Source of the DNA: Betaproteobacteria bacterium
GTDB taxonomy: Bacteria; Pseudomonadota; Gammaproteobacteria; Burkholderiales; SG8-41
Length of the DNA: 64,000 nucleotides
Assembly (NCBI GenBank): GCA_021730905.1
Contig: JAKFYK010000062.1
Coordinates: 62,001 to 126,000 of the forward strand
Reading direction: 5' to 3'
The position numbers and the translations under genes were made by a program. Each line of letters opens with the position of its first letter. Position 1 is the first letter of the stretch. Positions 27,399 to 35,713 of the stretch are shown here, in pieces. The notes under the pieces were generated by a model, which was not told the origin of the DNA, did not search any database, and saw nothing but the letters and a program-made list of their open reading frames with translations.

Positions 27399-28395
27399 CT
27401 GCCTTCATACCTGATTTTTTGATGATCGGCGCGTAGAGCTGAAGCTCCATTTTGACCTGTGCCGCCAGTTCATCGGGTGTGGTGGGCGCGACTTCGGCGC
27501 CCTGATTTAACAACCAACTTTTGAATTCAGCATGGTTAAGCACCTTCGCGAACTCGGCGTTCAACCGGCTGATAACCGCTGCCGGCGTGCCCGCGGGCGC
27601 GAATGCACCGTACCACGTGATCGCTTCGTAGCCGGAATAACCCGACTCCGCCACCGTAGGCATTTCGGGTATCGCGGGCGAACGTTTGGCGCTGGTGACG
27701 GCAAGCGCACGCAACCGCTGGCTGCGCACGAACTGCAAACTTGACGTGAGGGTACTGAACATAAGTTGCGTCTCGCCGCTGATCAGCGCGGTCAGCGCCG
27801 GCGAACTGCCTTTGTAAGGCACATGAACCAGCTTGACGCCAGCCGCCTCGTTAAACATCACGCCAGCCAGATGCGCGGGCGTACCGGTGCCCGATGAGCC
27901 GTAATTCAACTGATCGGGGCGCGCCTTGGCGAAGGCGGCGAGTTCCTTGACGGATCGCACCGGCATCGACGGATGCACCACCAGCATGTTGGCGGCGGTG
28001 GCGATGCGGATAATCGGTGCGAAATCGCGCAACGGTTCGTAGGGCAGCTTCGCGTGCAGATTGGGGTTGATCGACATCGACGTGTTCGATCCCATGAAAA
28101 TCGTGTAGCCGTCCGCAGGGGAGCGCGCCACCAGCTCCGCGCCGAGAATAGTGCCGCCACCGGGACGATTGTCGATCACCACTTGCTGACCCAGTGCCTC
28201 GGACAAACGCGGCGCCAGCGCACGTCCGACGAGATCCTGTCCGCCGCCGGGCGCGAAAGGAATGACGTAGCGGATGGGTTTGCTTGGATAGGCCTGTCCT
28301 GAGCTTGTCGAAGCGGTTTGCGCGTGGGTTGTCGCGATGCCCACAAGCATGACCGAAGTTAACGCTGCTGCCAGCCCAGTTATTGCCATTCGCAT
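27394..28395 (-). CDS. Bug/TctC-family solute-binding protein 2
   Basis: The receptor of about 333 residues has a signal peptide (ITGLAAALTSVMLVGIATTHAQ). It then has YPSKPIRYVIPFAPGGGQDL, GQQVVIDNRPGGGTILGAEL and HVPYKGSSPALTALISGE. A short run STSSGQA between the signal peptide and the mature N-terminus is encoded by a copy of a short interspersed repeat (28293-28314). It lies three bases from receptor 1, so the two are probably co-transcribed paralogues. The start at 28395 is chosen for signal-peptide fit and GGAAA upstream; an ATG ten codons earlier is possible. Confidence 0.9.
   Translation of the reverse strand: MRMAITGLAAALTSVMLVGIATTHAQTASTSSGQAYPSKPIRYVIPFAPGGGQDLVGRALAPRLSEALGQQVVIDNRPGGGTILGAELVARSPADGYTIFMGSNTSMSINPNLHAKLPYEPLRDFAPIIRIATAANMLVVHPSMPVRSVKELAAFAKARPDQLNYGSSGTGTPAHLAGVMFNEAAGVKLVHVPYKGSSPALTALISGETQLMFSTLTSSLQFVRSQRLRALAVTSAKRSPAIPEMPTVAESGYSGYEAITWYGAFAPAGTPAAVISRLNAEFAKVLNHAEFKSWLLNQGAEVAPTTPDELAAQVKMELQLYAPIIKKSGMKAD
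28293..28314 (-). repeat. Short interspersed repeat embedded in a coding region
   Basis: On the minus strand the 22 bases include CTTCGACAAGCTCAGGACAG, with the small palindrome CTTCGACAAG. From memory this is a very widespread intergenic repeat in bacterial genomes. Here it is read in frame as ASTSSGQ at the signal-peptide junction of Bug receptor 2. Confidence 0.6.
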
Positions 28396-28505
28396 CTGAT
28401 TTCCGGGGTTCACGACAGCAGGCATTGTAGTTTTACCGTCTGCCGCGCACAACCAATAACGCTGTGCAGAATCAGCCGTGCCTGATTTGCCTTACACTTG
28501 CGCTC

Positions 28506-29477
28506 ATGCAAAGGATAGCAATGCTCACCAGCGGAGGCGACGCGCCGGGCATGAACGCTGCTGTGCGCGCAGCAACCCGCGCGGCGCTGGCGCGCGGCTG
28601 GGCGGTGTTTGGCGTGCACAACGGTTACGCGGGTTTGATCGCCGGCGACATTCATGCGCTGCACGCGCGCGACGTGGGCGGCATTATTCAGCGCGGCGGC
28701 ACGGTACTCGGTAGCGCGCGCTCGCCGGAATTTACCACCGAGGCTGGGCGCGCCACGGCGCTGGCCAATTTGAAGCAGCGCGGAATCGACGCGCTGGTGG
28801 TGATCGGCGGCAATGGCTCGCAGACGGGTTCCAGCGTGTTGACCAACGAGGGATTGGCGGTGGTGGGCGTGGCGTCAACCGTCGACAACGATTTGTTCGG
28901 TACCGATGTCACCATCGGCGTCGATACCGCGGTGAACATTACCGTCGAGGCGATCGACCGTTTGCGCACCACGGGTTCGTCACACAAGCGCGCATTTCTG
29001 GTCGAAACCATGGGCCGCAACTGCGGCTATATCGCACTGATGGCGGGCCTCGCGGGCGGCGCCGAAGTGATCGCCATTCCCGAGTGTGAAATCGAGCCGC
29101 ATGACGTCGCTGAACGTTTGCGCGCGGCTTACCGGCGCGGCAAAACGCACGCGCTGGTCGTGGTTGCCGAGGGGGTGAAACACAGCGCGCAGGCGATCGT
29201 GCAGCATGTCACCGAGCACCGCGACACCATCGGTTTTGGTCTGCGCGTCACCACGCTTGGTCATGTGGTGCGCGGTGGTGCGCCGACCGCGGCGGACCGC
29301 ATTCTAGCCACCCGCCTGGGGGCGGCGGCGGTTGATCAACTCGCGCGCGGCGCGGCGGGCGTGCTCGTCGGTGTGCGCGGCAGCGATATTGTCGCCACGC
29401 CGCTTGCCGAAGTGGCGGGTAAAACCAAGGGGGTTAATCAGGAACTGCTGGCGTTGGCGCGGGTGCTGGCGCAGTAG
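28506..29477 (+). CDS. 6-phosphofructokinase, short variant with unusual metal site
   Basis: The 323-residue PfkA-superfamily enzyme phosphorylates fructose 6-phosphate. Numbering matches the E. coli enzyme: GGDAPGMN at 10-17, Arg72 in GSARSPEF, catalytic Asp127 in TVDND, and VETMGRNCGYIA. Two phosphoryl-donor positions are atypical. Residue 103, normally the Mg-binding Asp of GGDGS, is Asn (GGNGS), and 124 is Ser rather than Gly (ATP type) or Lys (PPi type). The donor is therefore uncertain. I chose ATG 28506; an upstream GTG would add 14 residues. Many Burkholderiales lack this enzyme. Confidence 0.88.
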   Translation: MQRIAMLTSGGDAPGMNAAVRAATRAALARGWAVFGVHNGYAGLIAGDIHALHARDVGGIIQRGGTVLGSARSPEFTTEAGRATALANLKQRGIDALVVIGGNGSQTGSSVLTNEGLAVVGVASTVDNDLFGTDVTIGVDTAVNITVEAIDRLRTTGSSHKRAFLVETMGRNCGYIALMAGLAGGAEVIAIPECEIEPHDVAERLRAAYRRGKTHALVVVAEGVKHSAQAIVQHVTEHRDTIGFGLRVTTLGHVVRGGAPTAADRILATRLGAAAVDQLARGAAGVLVGVRGSDIVATPLAEVAGKTKGVNQELLALARVLAQ

Positions 29478-29513
29478 AATTACTCTGCGTGCTGCCTGCC
29501 GGATGCAGACTGG

Positions 29514-30365
29514 TTATTTTTGTTTTGCCAAAAACGCCAGCAGAATTTCATTGAAAATCGTCGGCTGTTCCCAGTAAGGGCTATGGCCTGCCTCGGGCAC
29601 GATATGTACCTCGGCATGCGGCATATGTTGCGCCTGCATGCGCAATAGCGACGGCGGGGTGTAAAGATCAGAGTCGCCGGTCATAAGCATCGCCGGGTGT
29701 TTGATCGATTCCAGCCTTGCCCAGGTCAAAGGTTGTGGCCTTTTGGGCGTGATGCGTTTGCCCGGGATCGCCTGATGCTCCAGCGCTAGCCACGCGGCGT
29801 GGCCTTCGGGATTTCCGGCGCGGTACGAGGGCGATAGTTCCTGAAAGTCGTGCGGCAGTGCTGCAAAAAATGGCGGTCGTAAACGGGCGTTTACCTCTAT
29901 GTAGTCGGCATCGGTAATGCCCATGTAGGATGAAATAACCGAAAGACTACGCACCTTGTCGGGATACGCTAGTGTGTAGTCGATGGCGAAAAACCCGCCC
30001 TGCGCGGCCGACACCAGATGCACTTTGTTGAGTTTCAGATGTTGAATCAAACAGTGCAAATCATCCGACCCAATGCCTGGGTTATCCGAGTCGCCGGCCT
30101 CCGAACGGTAATAGCCGCGCCGCGAATACGCGATGACGCGATAGCCCGCTTTCGCCAGTACGGGTTGCTGATATGCCCAGCCCGCAGCGCTCTGGGTCCC
30201 GGCGTGCAGCAAAATGACCGGGTGGCCGGGGCCGCCGGTATCCCAGTACCAAAGTTTCGCGCTGCCGACGTCAACCAGGCCTTCCTGCGCTGGCACCTGT
30301 GGCGGGATGGGTACCGGAACCCAAACGGGTTCCGGTAAGCTGGCAACCCGAGTGGTACTTACCAT
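29514..30365 (-). CDS. Alpha/beta hydrolase-fold protein lacking the nucleophilic Ser
   Basis: The 283-residue protein has a clear alpha/beta-hydrolase pattern: VILLHAGTQSAAGWAYQQP (oxyanion loop), GYRVIAYSRRGYYRSE, an Asp in MTGDSDLYTPP and a His in PEAGHSPYWEQP. The nucleophile elbow reads LVSAAQGGFFA, so the position of the usual Ser is Ala (codon GCG). GGAG upstream supports ATG 30365. It may be a non-hydrolytic member (lyase, dioxygenase or binding protein) or an inactivated enzyme. It ends about 36 bases from pfk, convergently. Confidence 0.8.
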   Translation of the reverse strand: MVSTTRVASLPEPVWVPVPIPPQVPAQEGLVDVGSAKLWYWDTGGPGHPVILLHAGTQSAAGWAYQQPVLAKAGYRVIAYSRRGYYRSEAGDSDNPGIGSDDLHCLIQHLKLNKVHLVSAAQGGFFAIDYTLAYPDKVRSLSVISSYMGITDADYIEVNARLRPPFFAALPHDFQELSPSYRAGNPEGHAAWLALEHQAIPGKRITPKRPQPLTWARLESIKHPAMLMTGDSDLYTPPSLLRMQAQHMPHAEVHIVPEAGHSPYWEQPTIFNEILLAFLAKQK

Positions 30366-30423
30366 CGTTGTGGTCTCCGGAAATCTGCGTTGCTCAAATG
30401 AACGGCGGAAATAGTCTGGGAGT

Positions 30424-31434
30424 TTAGGACGCCGACGGCGTAAACGCATCACTGAAAAAATCATCCGGCGGTAACTTGCATTGCTCGGTAAAGTCACTTA
30501 ACGCCGATTCGATCACAATGGGTGCACCGCAAGCGTACACCTGATGGCCCGACATATTCGGAAAATCTTCCATCACTGCCCGGTGCACGAATCCGCTGCG
30601 GCCCGTCCAGCTATCTTCCGGTAAAGCGTCGGAAAGCACGGGAATGTACTGAATGCCGTGTTCGCGTGCCCAGCTTTCGGCAAGATCGTTCAGATACAAA
30701 TCGGCACGCATGCGGCAACCCCAATAGAGGGTCATCGGGCGTTTGATACAGTGGTGTATCGCATGTTCGATGATGGCTTTGATGGGTGCTGCGCCGGTGC
30801 CGCTGGCGAGCAGGATCATCGGTTTGTTGCTGTCTTCACGCAGGAAGAAGGTGCCCAACGGCCCTTCGAAGCGCAGGATGTCTTTTTCTTTGAGCGTGTT
30901 AAACACGTACTGGCTGAACGGCCCGCCGTAGTTGCGCAGGTGCAGTTGCAGCACGGCGTCGTCGTGCGGTGCGTTGGCGATCGACAGGCTGCGGCGTAAT
31001 CCGCTTTTGGTGAGGATGTCGATGTATTGTCCGGCGAGGAATTGCAGGCGTTCATTCGCGGGGAGGCGCAAGTGAATCAGCATCACATCGGGCGCAAGAC
31101 GCTCGAGTTTTTGCACGCGGCAGGGCAGCGTGCGTACCTGAATATCCTTGATCGCGCTGATTTCACGGCACTCGATCATCACATCGGTCAAGGGCTTCGC
31201 CCGGCAGAACAGGGCGTACCCCTGCTTCTTGTCGGCGTCGAGGAGCGCGCTTTGCTGGTACGTGCCATAGTCGACACGTCCTTCGAGCAGCTTGCCCTTG
31301 CAACTGCCGCAGGCGCCATTGCGGCAGCCGTAGGCGATGTTAAAGCCTTCGCGCAACGCGCCATCGAGGATGGTTTCGTCATCCGCGACTGTAAAAACAT
31401 GGTTGCTCGGTTTGATCGTGACCTGACGGGGCAT
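30424..31434 (-). CDS. 2Fe-2S/FAD oxidoreductase, CDP-6-deoxy-glucoseen reductase-like
   Basis: The 336-residue electron-transfer protein has an N-terminal plant-type ferredoxin domain (YGCRNGACGSCKGKLLEG, Cys pattern C-x4-C-x2-C, plus a later Cys in YALFCRAKP). FAD-binding follows (GLRRSLSIANAPHD), then NAD-binding (ILLASGTGAAPIKAII and YACGAPIVIESA). The family is annotated as CDP-6-deoxy-delta-3,4-glucoseen reductase (AscD), but the betaproteobacterial members usually lie away from sugar genes. Its true partner is unknown. It is divergent from the SDR gene. Confidence 0.85.
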   Translation of the reverse strand: MPRQVTIKPSNHVFTVADDETILDGALREGFNIAYGCRNGACGSCKGKLLEGRVDYGTYQQSALLDADKKQGYALFCRAKPLTDVMIECREISAIKDIQVRTLPCRVQKLERLAPDVMLIHLRLPANERLQFLAGQYIDILTKSGLRRSLSIANAPHDDAVLQLHLRNYGGPFSQYVFNTLKEKDILRFEGPLGTFFLREDSNKPMILLASGTGAAPIKAIIEHAIHHCIKRPMTLYWGCRMRADLYLNDLAESWAREHGIQYIPVLSDALPEDSWTGRSGFVHRAVMEDFPNMSGHQVYACGAPIVIESALSDFTEQCKLPPDDFFSDAFTPSAS

Positions 31435-31452
31435 AGAGTAAATGAGGGTAAA

Positions 31453-32376
31453 ATGCGCTTTATTATGAAGCGGTTACTGATTGTGGGTTGTGGCGATGTG
31501 GGCTTGCGGCTGATTGCGCTGGCGCGTGCCCGCTATCGCGTGTACGCGCTCACGCGCGATCCTGCGCAATGCGCATCGCTGCGGGCGCTGGGGGTGACGC
31601 CGATCATCGGCGATCTCGACAAGCCGCCATCGTTGTCGGCCATCGCGGGTATTGCTCATGATGTTGTTCACCTTGCGCCGCCGCCCGCGTGGGGCGCAAC
31701 CGATGCGCGTACTGCGCATCTGATTGCCGCTTTGGGTAAGAATGGAAAAAATAACGGTAACGGTAAAATCAATCGAGGCACTTTACCACAGCACTTTATC
31801 TACATCAGCACGAGTGGCGTGTACGGCGATTGCGGCGGCGCAGTGGTGCCGGAAACGCGTCCGGCACGTCCGCAAACCATACGCGCGCAACGGCGCATGG
31901 ATGCCGAGCGGCGACTGCGTGCATGGGGCGCGCGCAGCGGCGTGCGGGTGTCGATTCTGCGCGTGCCCGGTATTTACGCTGCCGACCGGCTGCCGCTGGC
32001 GCGACTGGAACGTGGCACGCCGGCATTGCGCGACGAAGACGACGGCTTTGTGAATCATGTGCACGCCGACGATCTCGCGCGTCTGGTGATTGCAGCGCTG
32101 AATCACGCATCGCCGGGGCGCGCTTACAACGCCGTGGACGACTTGCCGCAGAAGATGGGCGAGTATTTCGATCTGGTTGCCGACCGCTATGGATTGAGCC
32201 GGCCGCCGCGCATTGCGCGCAGCGAGGCTATGCGGGTGATTCCCGCAAACCTGCTGTCATTCATGAGTGAATCACGGCGGCTTACCAATCAGCGCATCAA
32301 GCAGGAATTGCGCTTCCGGCTGCGTTATCCGAGTGTGCTTGACGGCATTCCCGCGCCGGGCAAAGCGGTGTTGTAA
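31453..32376 (+). CDS. NAD(P)-binding SDR-family protein (YeeZ-like epimerase)
   Basis: The 307-residue extended SDR protein begins with the Rossmann motif LLIVGCGDVGLRL. It has the catalytic segment FIYISTSGVYGDCGG (Ser and the Tyr of the SDR triad region) and substrate-region FVNHVHADDLARLVIAAL. GAGG five bases upstream of ATG 31453 favours that start; ATG 31465 is the alternative. It is four bases from cutA. The substrate is unknown. Confidence 0.82.
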   Translation: MRFIMKRLLIVGCGDVGLRLIALARARYRVYALTRDPAQCASLRALGVTPIIGDLDKPPSLSAIAGIAHDVVHLAPPPAWGATDARTAHLIAALGKNGKNNGNGKINRGTLPQHFIYISTSGVYGDCGGAVVPETRPARPQTIRAQRRMDAERRLRAWGARSGVRVSILRVPGIYAADRLPLARLERGTPALRDEDDGFVNHVHADDLARLVIAALNHASPGRAYNAVDDLPQKMGEYFDLVADRYGLSRPPRIARSEAMRVIPANLLSFMSESRRLTNQRIKQELRFRLRYPSVLDGIPAPGKAVL

Positions 32377-32379
32377 CAA

Positions 32380-32712
32380 ATGGTCCAGCCCAACGACGTG
32401 TTGCTGGTATTCACGAATCTGCCGGATCGCGACGCAGCGGAATCGCTTGCGAACACGCTCATCGAAGAAAAAGTCGCGGCGTGCGTCAATATCCTCGGCA
32501 CCTGTACCTCGGTGTATCGCTGGCAGGGCGCGGTTGAAAATGCCGATGAAATTCCGCTGCTGATCAAAACCACCGGCGCGCGTTATGCCGCGCTGGAAGC
32601 CGTGATCCGCCGCTTGCATCCTTACGAACTTCCGGAAATCATTGCAGTCCCATTGGCGCAAGGATTGCCCGGCTATCTGCAATGGGTGGCTGATGAAACG
32701 CGGGAAGTGTGA
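32380..32712 (+). CDS. cutA: Divalent-cation tolerance protein CutA
   Basis: The 110-residue small trimeric protein has the CutA1 signatures: VFTNLPDRDAAESLANTLIE, KVAACVNILG, SVYRWQGAVENADEIPLLIK and YELPEIIAVPL. The stop codon overlaps the start of dsbD (TGATG), the usual cutA-dsbD pairing. Confidence 0.95.
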   Translation: MVQPNDVLLVFTNLPDRDAAESLANTLIEEKVAACVNILGTCTSVYRWQGAVENADEIPLLIKTTGARYAALEAVIRRLHPYELPEIIAVPLAQGLPGYLQWVADETREV

Positions 32713-34532
32713 TGCGAATTTTATATAAGTATCTGTTTTTATTTATTTATTTATATGCTGCTGCGACGGCCTCGGCAGCGCAGCAGGATTTGCTCGAGCC
32801 TGAAAAAGCCTTTCGTTTTTCGGCGCGCGTGCTCGACGCGTCAAACATTGAAGTGCGTTACCAAATCGCCGACGGCTATTACTTGTATCGCGAGCGCTTT
32901 GCGTTTGCGGCGGAACCGGCCAGGGTGAAACTGGGTGCTGCGCAAATCCCGGAAGGCAAGCTGAAGAAGGATGAATTCTTCGGGGAAGTGCAAACGCATC
33001 GTGGCGAATTAAGAATAGTTGTGCCCGTTGCGGCTGCCCCCGATGGGCAGGTTGCGTTGACCGCAACTTCACAGGGTTGCGCCGACATCGGCGTGTGCTA
33101 TGTGCCGATGGAAAGCAAAGTTCAATTGGCGATGGCGGGGGGGGCTGTGGTGACGGGGACACGCGACGGCGGCGATTCGCTGTCACGTATCATGGGGCAG
33201 GCCGACAACCAGTCTACGGTGACAGCGATTGCCGAAGATTCGCGCATTGCTGCGTTGTTCCAGGGTAGTTTCTGGCTGTTGATCGTGAGCTTTTTCGGCT
33301 TCGGACTGCTGCTGTCGTTCACGCCGTGCGTGCTGCCGATGATTCCGATTTTGTCGGGCATGATTGTCGGACGCGGTCAGCCGGTCACGCGCATGCATGG
33401 ATTTGTGCTGTCGGCGGCATACGTGCTGGGCATGGCCATTACTTATGCGGTCGCCGGTGTTGCCGCCGGGCTGTCGGGCGCGATGCTGTCCGCGGCGCTG
33501 CAAAACCCGTGGGTGCTGGGTAGTTTTGCACTGGTGTTTGTAATACTGGCGATGTCGATGTTCGGCGTGTACGAATTGCAGTTGCCCACGCAGTTGCAAA
33601 TGCGGCTCACGCAAACGTCCAACCGGCTGCCCGGTGGGCAGTACACCGGCGTGTTCACGATGGGCGTGCTGTCGGCGCTGATCGTCGGCCCGTGCGTGGC
33701 GGCGCCGCTAGCTGGTGCGCTGCTTTATATCAGCCAGAGCCGCGATGGCGCGCTCGGTGCCGCGGCGCTGTTCGCGATGGCGCTGGGCATGGGCGTGCCG
33801 TTGCTCGCGGTGGGTGCATCAGCAGGCGCACTGCTGCCCAAGGCCGGGCCGTGGATGGACGCGGTGAAGCGCTTTTTCGGCGTGCTGCTGATCGCGGTGG
33901 CAATTTACATGGTATCGCCAGTGATTCCGTTGACCGTGCAGATGCTGGCGTGGGCGGCGTTGCTCATTGTCAGCGCGGTGTACCTTCGGGTGATCGATCC
34001 ATTGCCGCAGCACGCGCACGGTTTTCAGCGCTTCGGCAAAGGCGTTGGCGTCATCGCGCTGCTGGCCGGCGCGGCCTATATGGTTGGCGCATTTTCGGGA
34101 GCCAAGGATATTTTGCGGCCGCTGTCGGGATTGATGGCGGCAGAATCGTCGATGCCCGCTGTGGCTGGCGAGCCGTTGTTCAAGCGCGTAGCTAGCAGCG
34201 CGGAACTGGATACCGCAATCCGGGCTGCGAACGGCAAGCCGGTGCTGCTTGATTTTTATGCCGACTGGTGCGTATCGTGCAAGGAAATGGAGCGATTTAC
34301 GTTCTCCGACGACAAAGTAAAGCAACGGCTCGCAGGTATGGTTAAGGTGCAGGCTGACGTTACCGCCAATAACGCAGAGCATCAGGCGCTGCTCAAGCGG
34401 TTTCGGCTGTTTGGCCCGCCTGGAATTGTCTTTTTTGATAAAAATGGAAAAGAAATCAATGGGTTACGTGTCATCGGGTTCCAGAATGCAGAAAAATTTT
34501 CTGGCGTTCTGGATGAAGTGCTGAAGTTCTGA
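32712..34532 (+). CDS. dsbD: Thiol:disulfide interchange protein DsbD
   Basis: The 606-residue inner-membrane protein moves electrons from cytoplasmic thioredoxin to the periplasm. Order: an AT-rich-encoded signal peptide (YLFLFIYLYAAATASAA), the alpha domain with QGCADIGVCYVP, eight membrane helices starting at about 190 (LLLSFTPCVLPMIPILSGMI), and the gamma thioredoxin domain with FYADWCVSCKEMERF near 520. ATG 32712 overlaps the cutA stop. It lies upstream of tlpA, which it probably reduces. Confidence 0.94.
   Translation: MRILYKYLFLFIYLYAAATASAAQQDLLEPEKAFRFSARVLDASNIEVRYQIADGYYLYRERFAFAAEPARVKLGAAQIPEGKLKKDEFFGEVQTHRGELRIVVPVAAAPDGQVALTATSQGCADIGVCYVPMESKVQLAMAGGAVVTGTRDGGDSLSRIMGQADNQSTVTAIAEDSRIAALFQGSFWLLIVSFFGFGLLLSFTPCVLPMIPILSGMIVGRGQPVTRMHGFVLSAAYVLGMAITYAVAGVAAGLSGAMLSAALQNPWVLGSFALVFVILAMSMFGVYELQLPTQLQMRLTQTSNRLPGGQYTGVFTMGVLSALIVGPCVAAPLAGALLYISQSRDGALGAAALFAMALGMGVPLLAVGASAGALLPKAGPWMDAVKRFFGVLLIAVAIYMVSPVIPLTVQMLAWAALLIVSAVYLRVIDPLPQHAHGFQRFGKGVGVIALLAGAAYMVGAFSGAKDILRPLSGLMAAESSMPAVAGEPLFKRVASSAELDTAIRAANGKPVLLDFYADWCVSCKEMERFTFSDDKVKQRLAGMVKVQADVTANNAEHQALLKRFRLFGPPGIVFFDKNGKEINGLRVIGFQNAEKFSGVLDEVLKF
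32721..32754 (+). repeat. AT-rich interspersed element, copy inside the dsbD signal peptide
   Basis: TATAAGTATCTGTTTTTATT and a following TTTA-repeat tail match the family core with one substitution before the T run. It is read in frame as the hydrophobic core of the DsbD signal peptide (LYKYLFLFIYLY), in the gene's own orientation. Confidence 0.5.
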
Positions 34533-34548
34533 GGACGGCACTCAAAAT

Positions 34549-34575
34549 AGCGATCCCATCGTTATATTTTTTTAT
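34549..34575 (+). terminator. Possible weak terminator after dsbD
   Basis: AGCGAT-CCC-ATCGTT can form a six-pair stem, one of the pairs being G-T, and is followed after a short gap by a run of seven T. It lies between dsbD and tlpA. Confidence 0.35.
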
Positions 34576-34609
34576 CTAGCAGTTATCTTCCTCTAAATTG
34601 CGGTAACTC

Positions 34610-35140
34610 TTGCATAATTGGATATTCAGGTACGTGATTTATGCAGTTGTTGCGCTGGCAGCGTTTGGCACGGGCTTATGGCTGTATACGTCACGCCAAG
34701 GTGAATCAGCTGTAGCCTCAAAGTCCGATATTATTTTTGCACTGGGTTTACCGGATCTGGACAACAAGCTTCAAAGCCTCGGTCAGTGGCGGGGTAAGGT
34801 GCTGGTAGTTAACTTCTGGGCGACGTGGTGTGCGCCGTGCCGTGAAGAGATTCCGATATTCGTTAAAATGCAGGAGAAGTACCGAGCCAGCGGCCTGCAA
34901 TTTGTTGGTATCTCCATCGATCAAGCCGACAAAACATCTGAATTTGCACGTAATTTCAATATTAACTATCCTACGCTAATAGGCACCTTTGATACCGTTG
35001 AAGTGTCGCGGCAGGTCGGCAATAAACGGCGAGTCTTACCCTATACGGTTATACTCGATCGCAAGGGAGAGATCGCCGCGACTGAGTTTGGCGGCTTAAC
35101 CCAGGAAAAACTTGAATTTATCGTTAAGTCTCTGCTTTAA
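34610..35140 (+). CDS. TlpA-like thioredoxin-fold protein, membrane-anchored
   Basis: The 176-residue protein has an N-terminal membrane anchor (YAVVALAAFGTGLWLY) and a periplasmic thioredoxin domain with VVNFWATWCAPCREEIP (the WCAPC motif at about 73-77) and the cis-Pro region RVLPYTVILDRKGEI. It belongs to the TlpA/ResA family of disulfide reductases used in cytochrome c maturation. The start is uncertain: TTG 34610 (used here) or GTG 34634, neither with a good ribosome site. The gene and its flanks are more AT-rich than the surroundings. Confidence 0.85.
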   Translation: MHNWIFRYVIYAVVALAAFGTGLWLYTSRQGESAVASKSDIIFALGLPDLDNKLQSLGQWRGKVLVVNFWATWCAPCREEIPIFVKMQEKYRASGLQFVGISIDQADKTSEFARNFNINYPTLIGTFDTVEVSRQVGNKRRVLPYTVILDRKGEIAATEFGGLTQEKLEFIVKSLL

Positions 35141-35237
35141 GAGATGCACCATAATGTATCCAAAACCTACTAAGTTCTTATAAGATGATAGTATCGTTGC
35201 GCTAGCTTGAATTAATAGCAGCGGAGGCGTCTACCGC

Positions 35238-35699
35238 ATGTCCGACAACACCCATCAAAAGATACTGCTGCTTAACGGTCCCAATCTGAACCTGCTCGGT
35301 ACGCGTGAACCGGAAATCTATGGCGGAGACACGCTGGCAGCAATTGAAGTCCGCCTGGTGAAACTGGCTGGCGACAGTGGCGCGACGCTGTCCGCATACC
35401 AAAGCAACGCCGAGGCCGACTTGGTCAATCGCGTCCAGCAAGCTGCTCGCGAGGGCGTCGATTTCATCATCATCAATCCGGCGGCCTATACCCATACCAG
35501 CGTCGCCCTGCGCGATGCGCTGGCCGCAGTGCGTATTCCGTTCATTGAAGTGCATTTGTCGAATGTGTTTGCGCGTGAGGAATTCCGGCATCGATCCTAT
35601 TTCACCGATATCGCGGTTGGCATCATCAGTGGTCTCGGCGCCAAGGGCTACGAGTTAGCGCTTGCTTATGCGCTGAGCCGAGAGCAACGTCGTAAGTAA
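35238..35699 (+). CDS. aroQ: Type II 3-dehydroquinate dehydratase
   Basis: The 153-residue shikimate-pathway enzyme shows [19 protein letters not shown] (with catalytic Tyr), the [16 protein letters not shown] block, [17 protein letters not shown], and [18 protein letters not shown] with the catalytic His region. Length is normal. GGAGG stands upstream of the ATG. It leads the accB-accC cluster, a common betaproteobacterial order. Confidence 0.96.
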   Translation: MSDNTHQKILLLNGPNLNLLGTREPEIYGGDTLAAIEVRLVKLAGDSGATLSAYQSNAEADLVNRVQQAAREGVDFIIINPAAYTHTSVALRDALAAVRIPFIEVHLSNVFAREEFRHRSYFTDIAVGIISGLGAKGYELALAYALSREQRRK

Positions 35700-35713
35700 A
35701 GTGGAGTAAAAAC

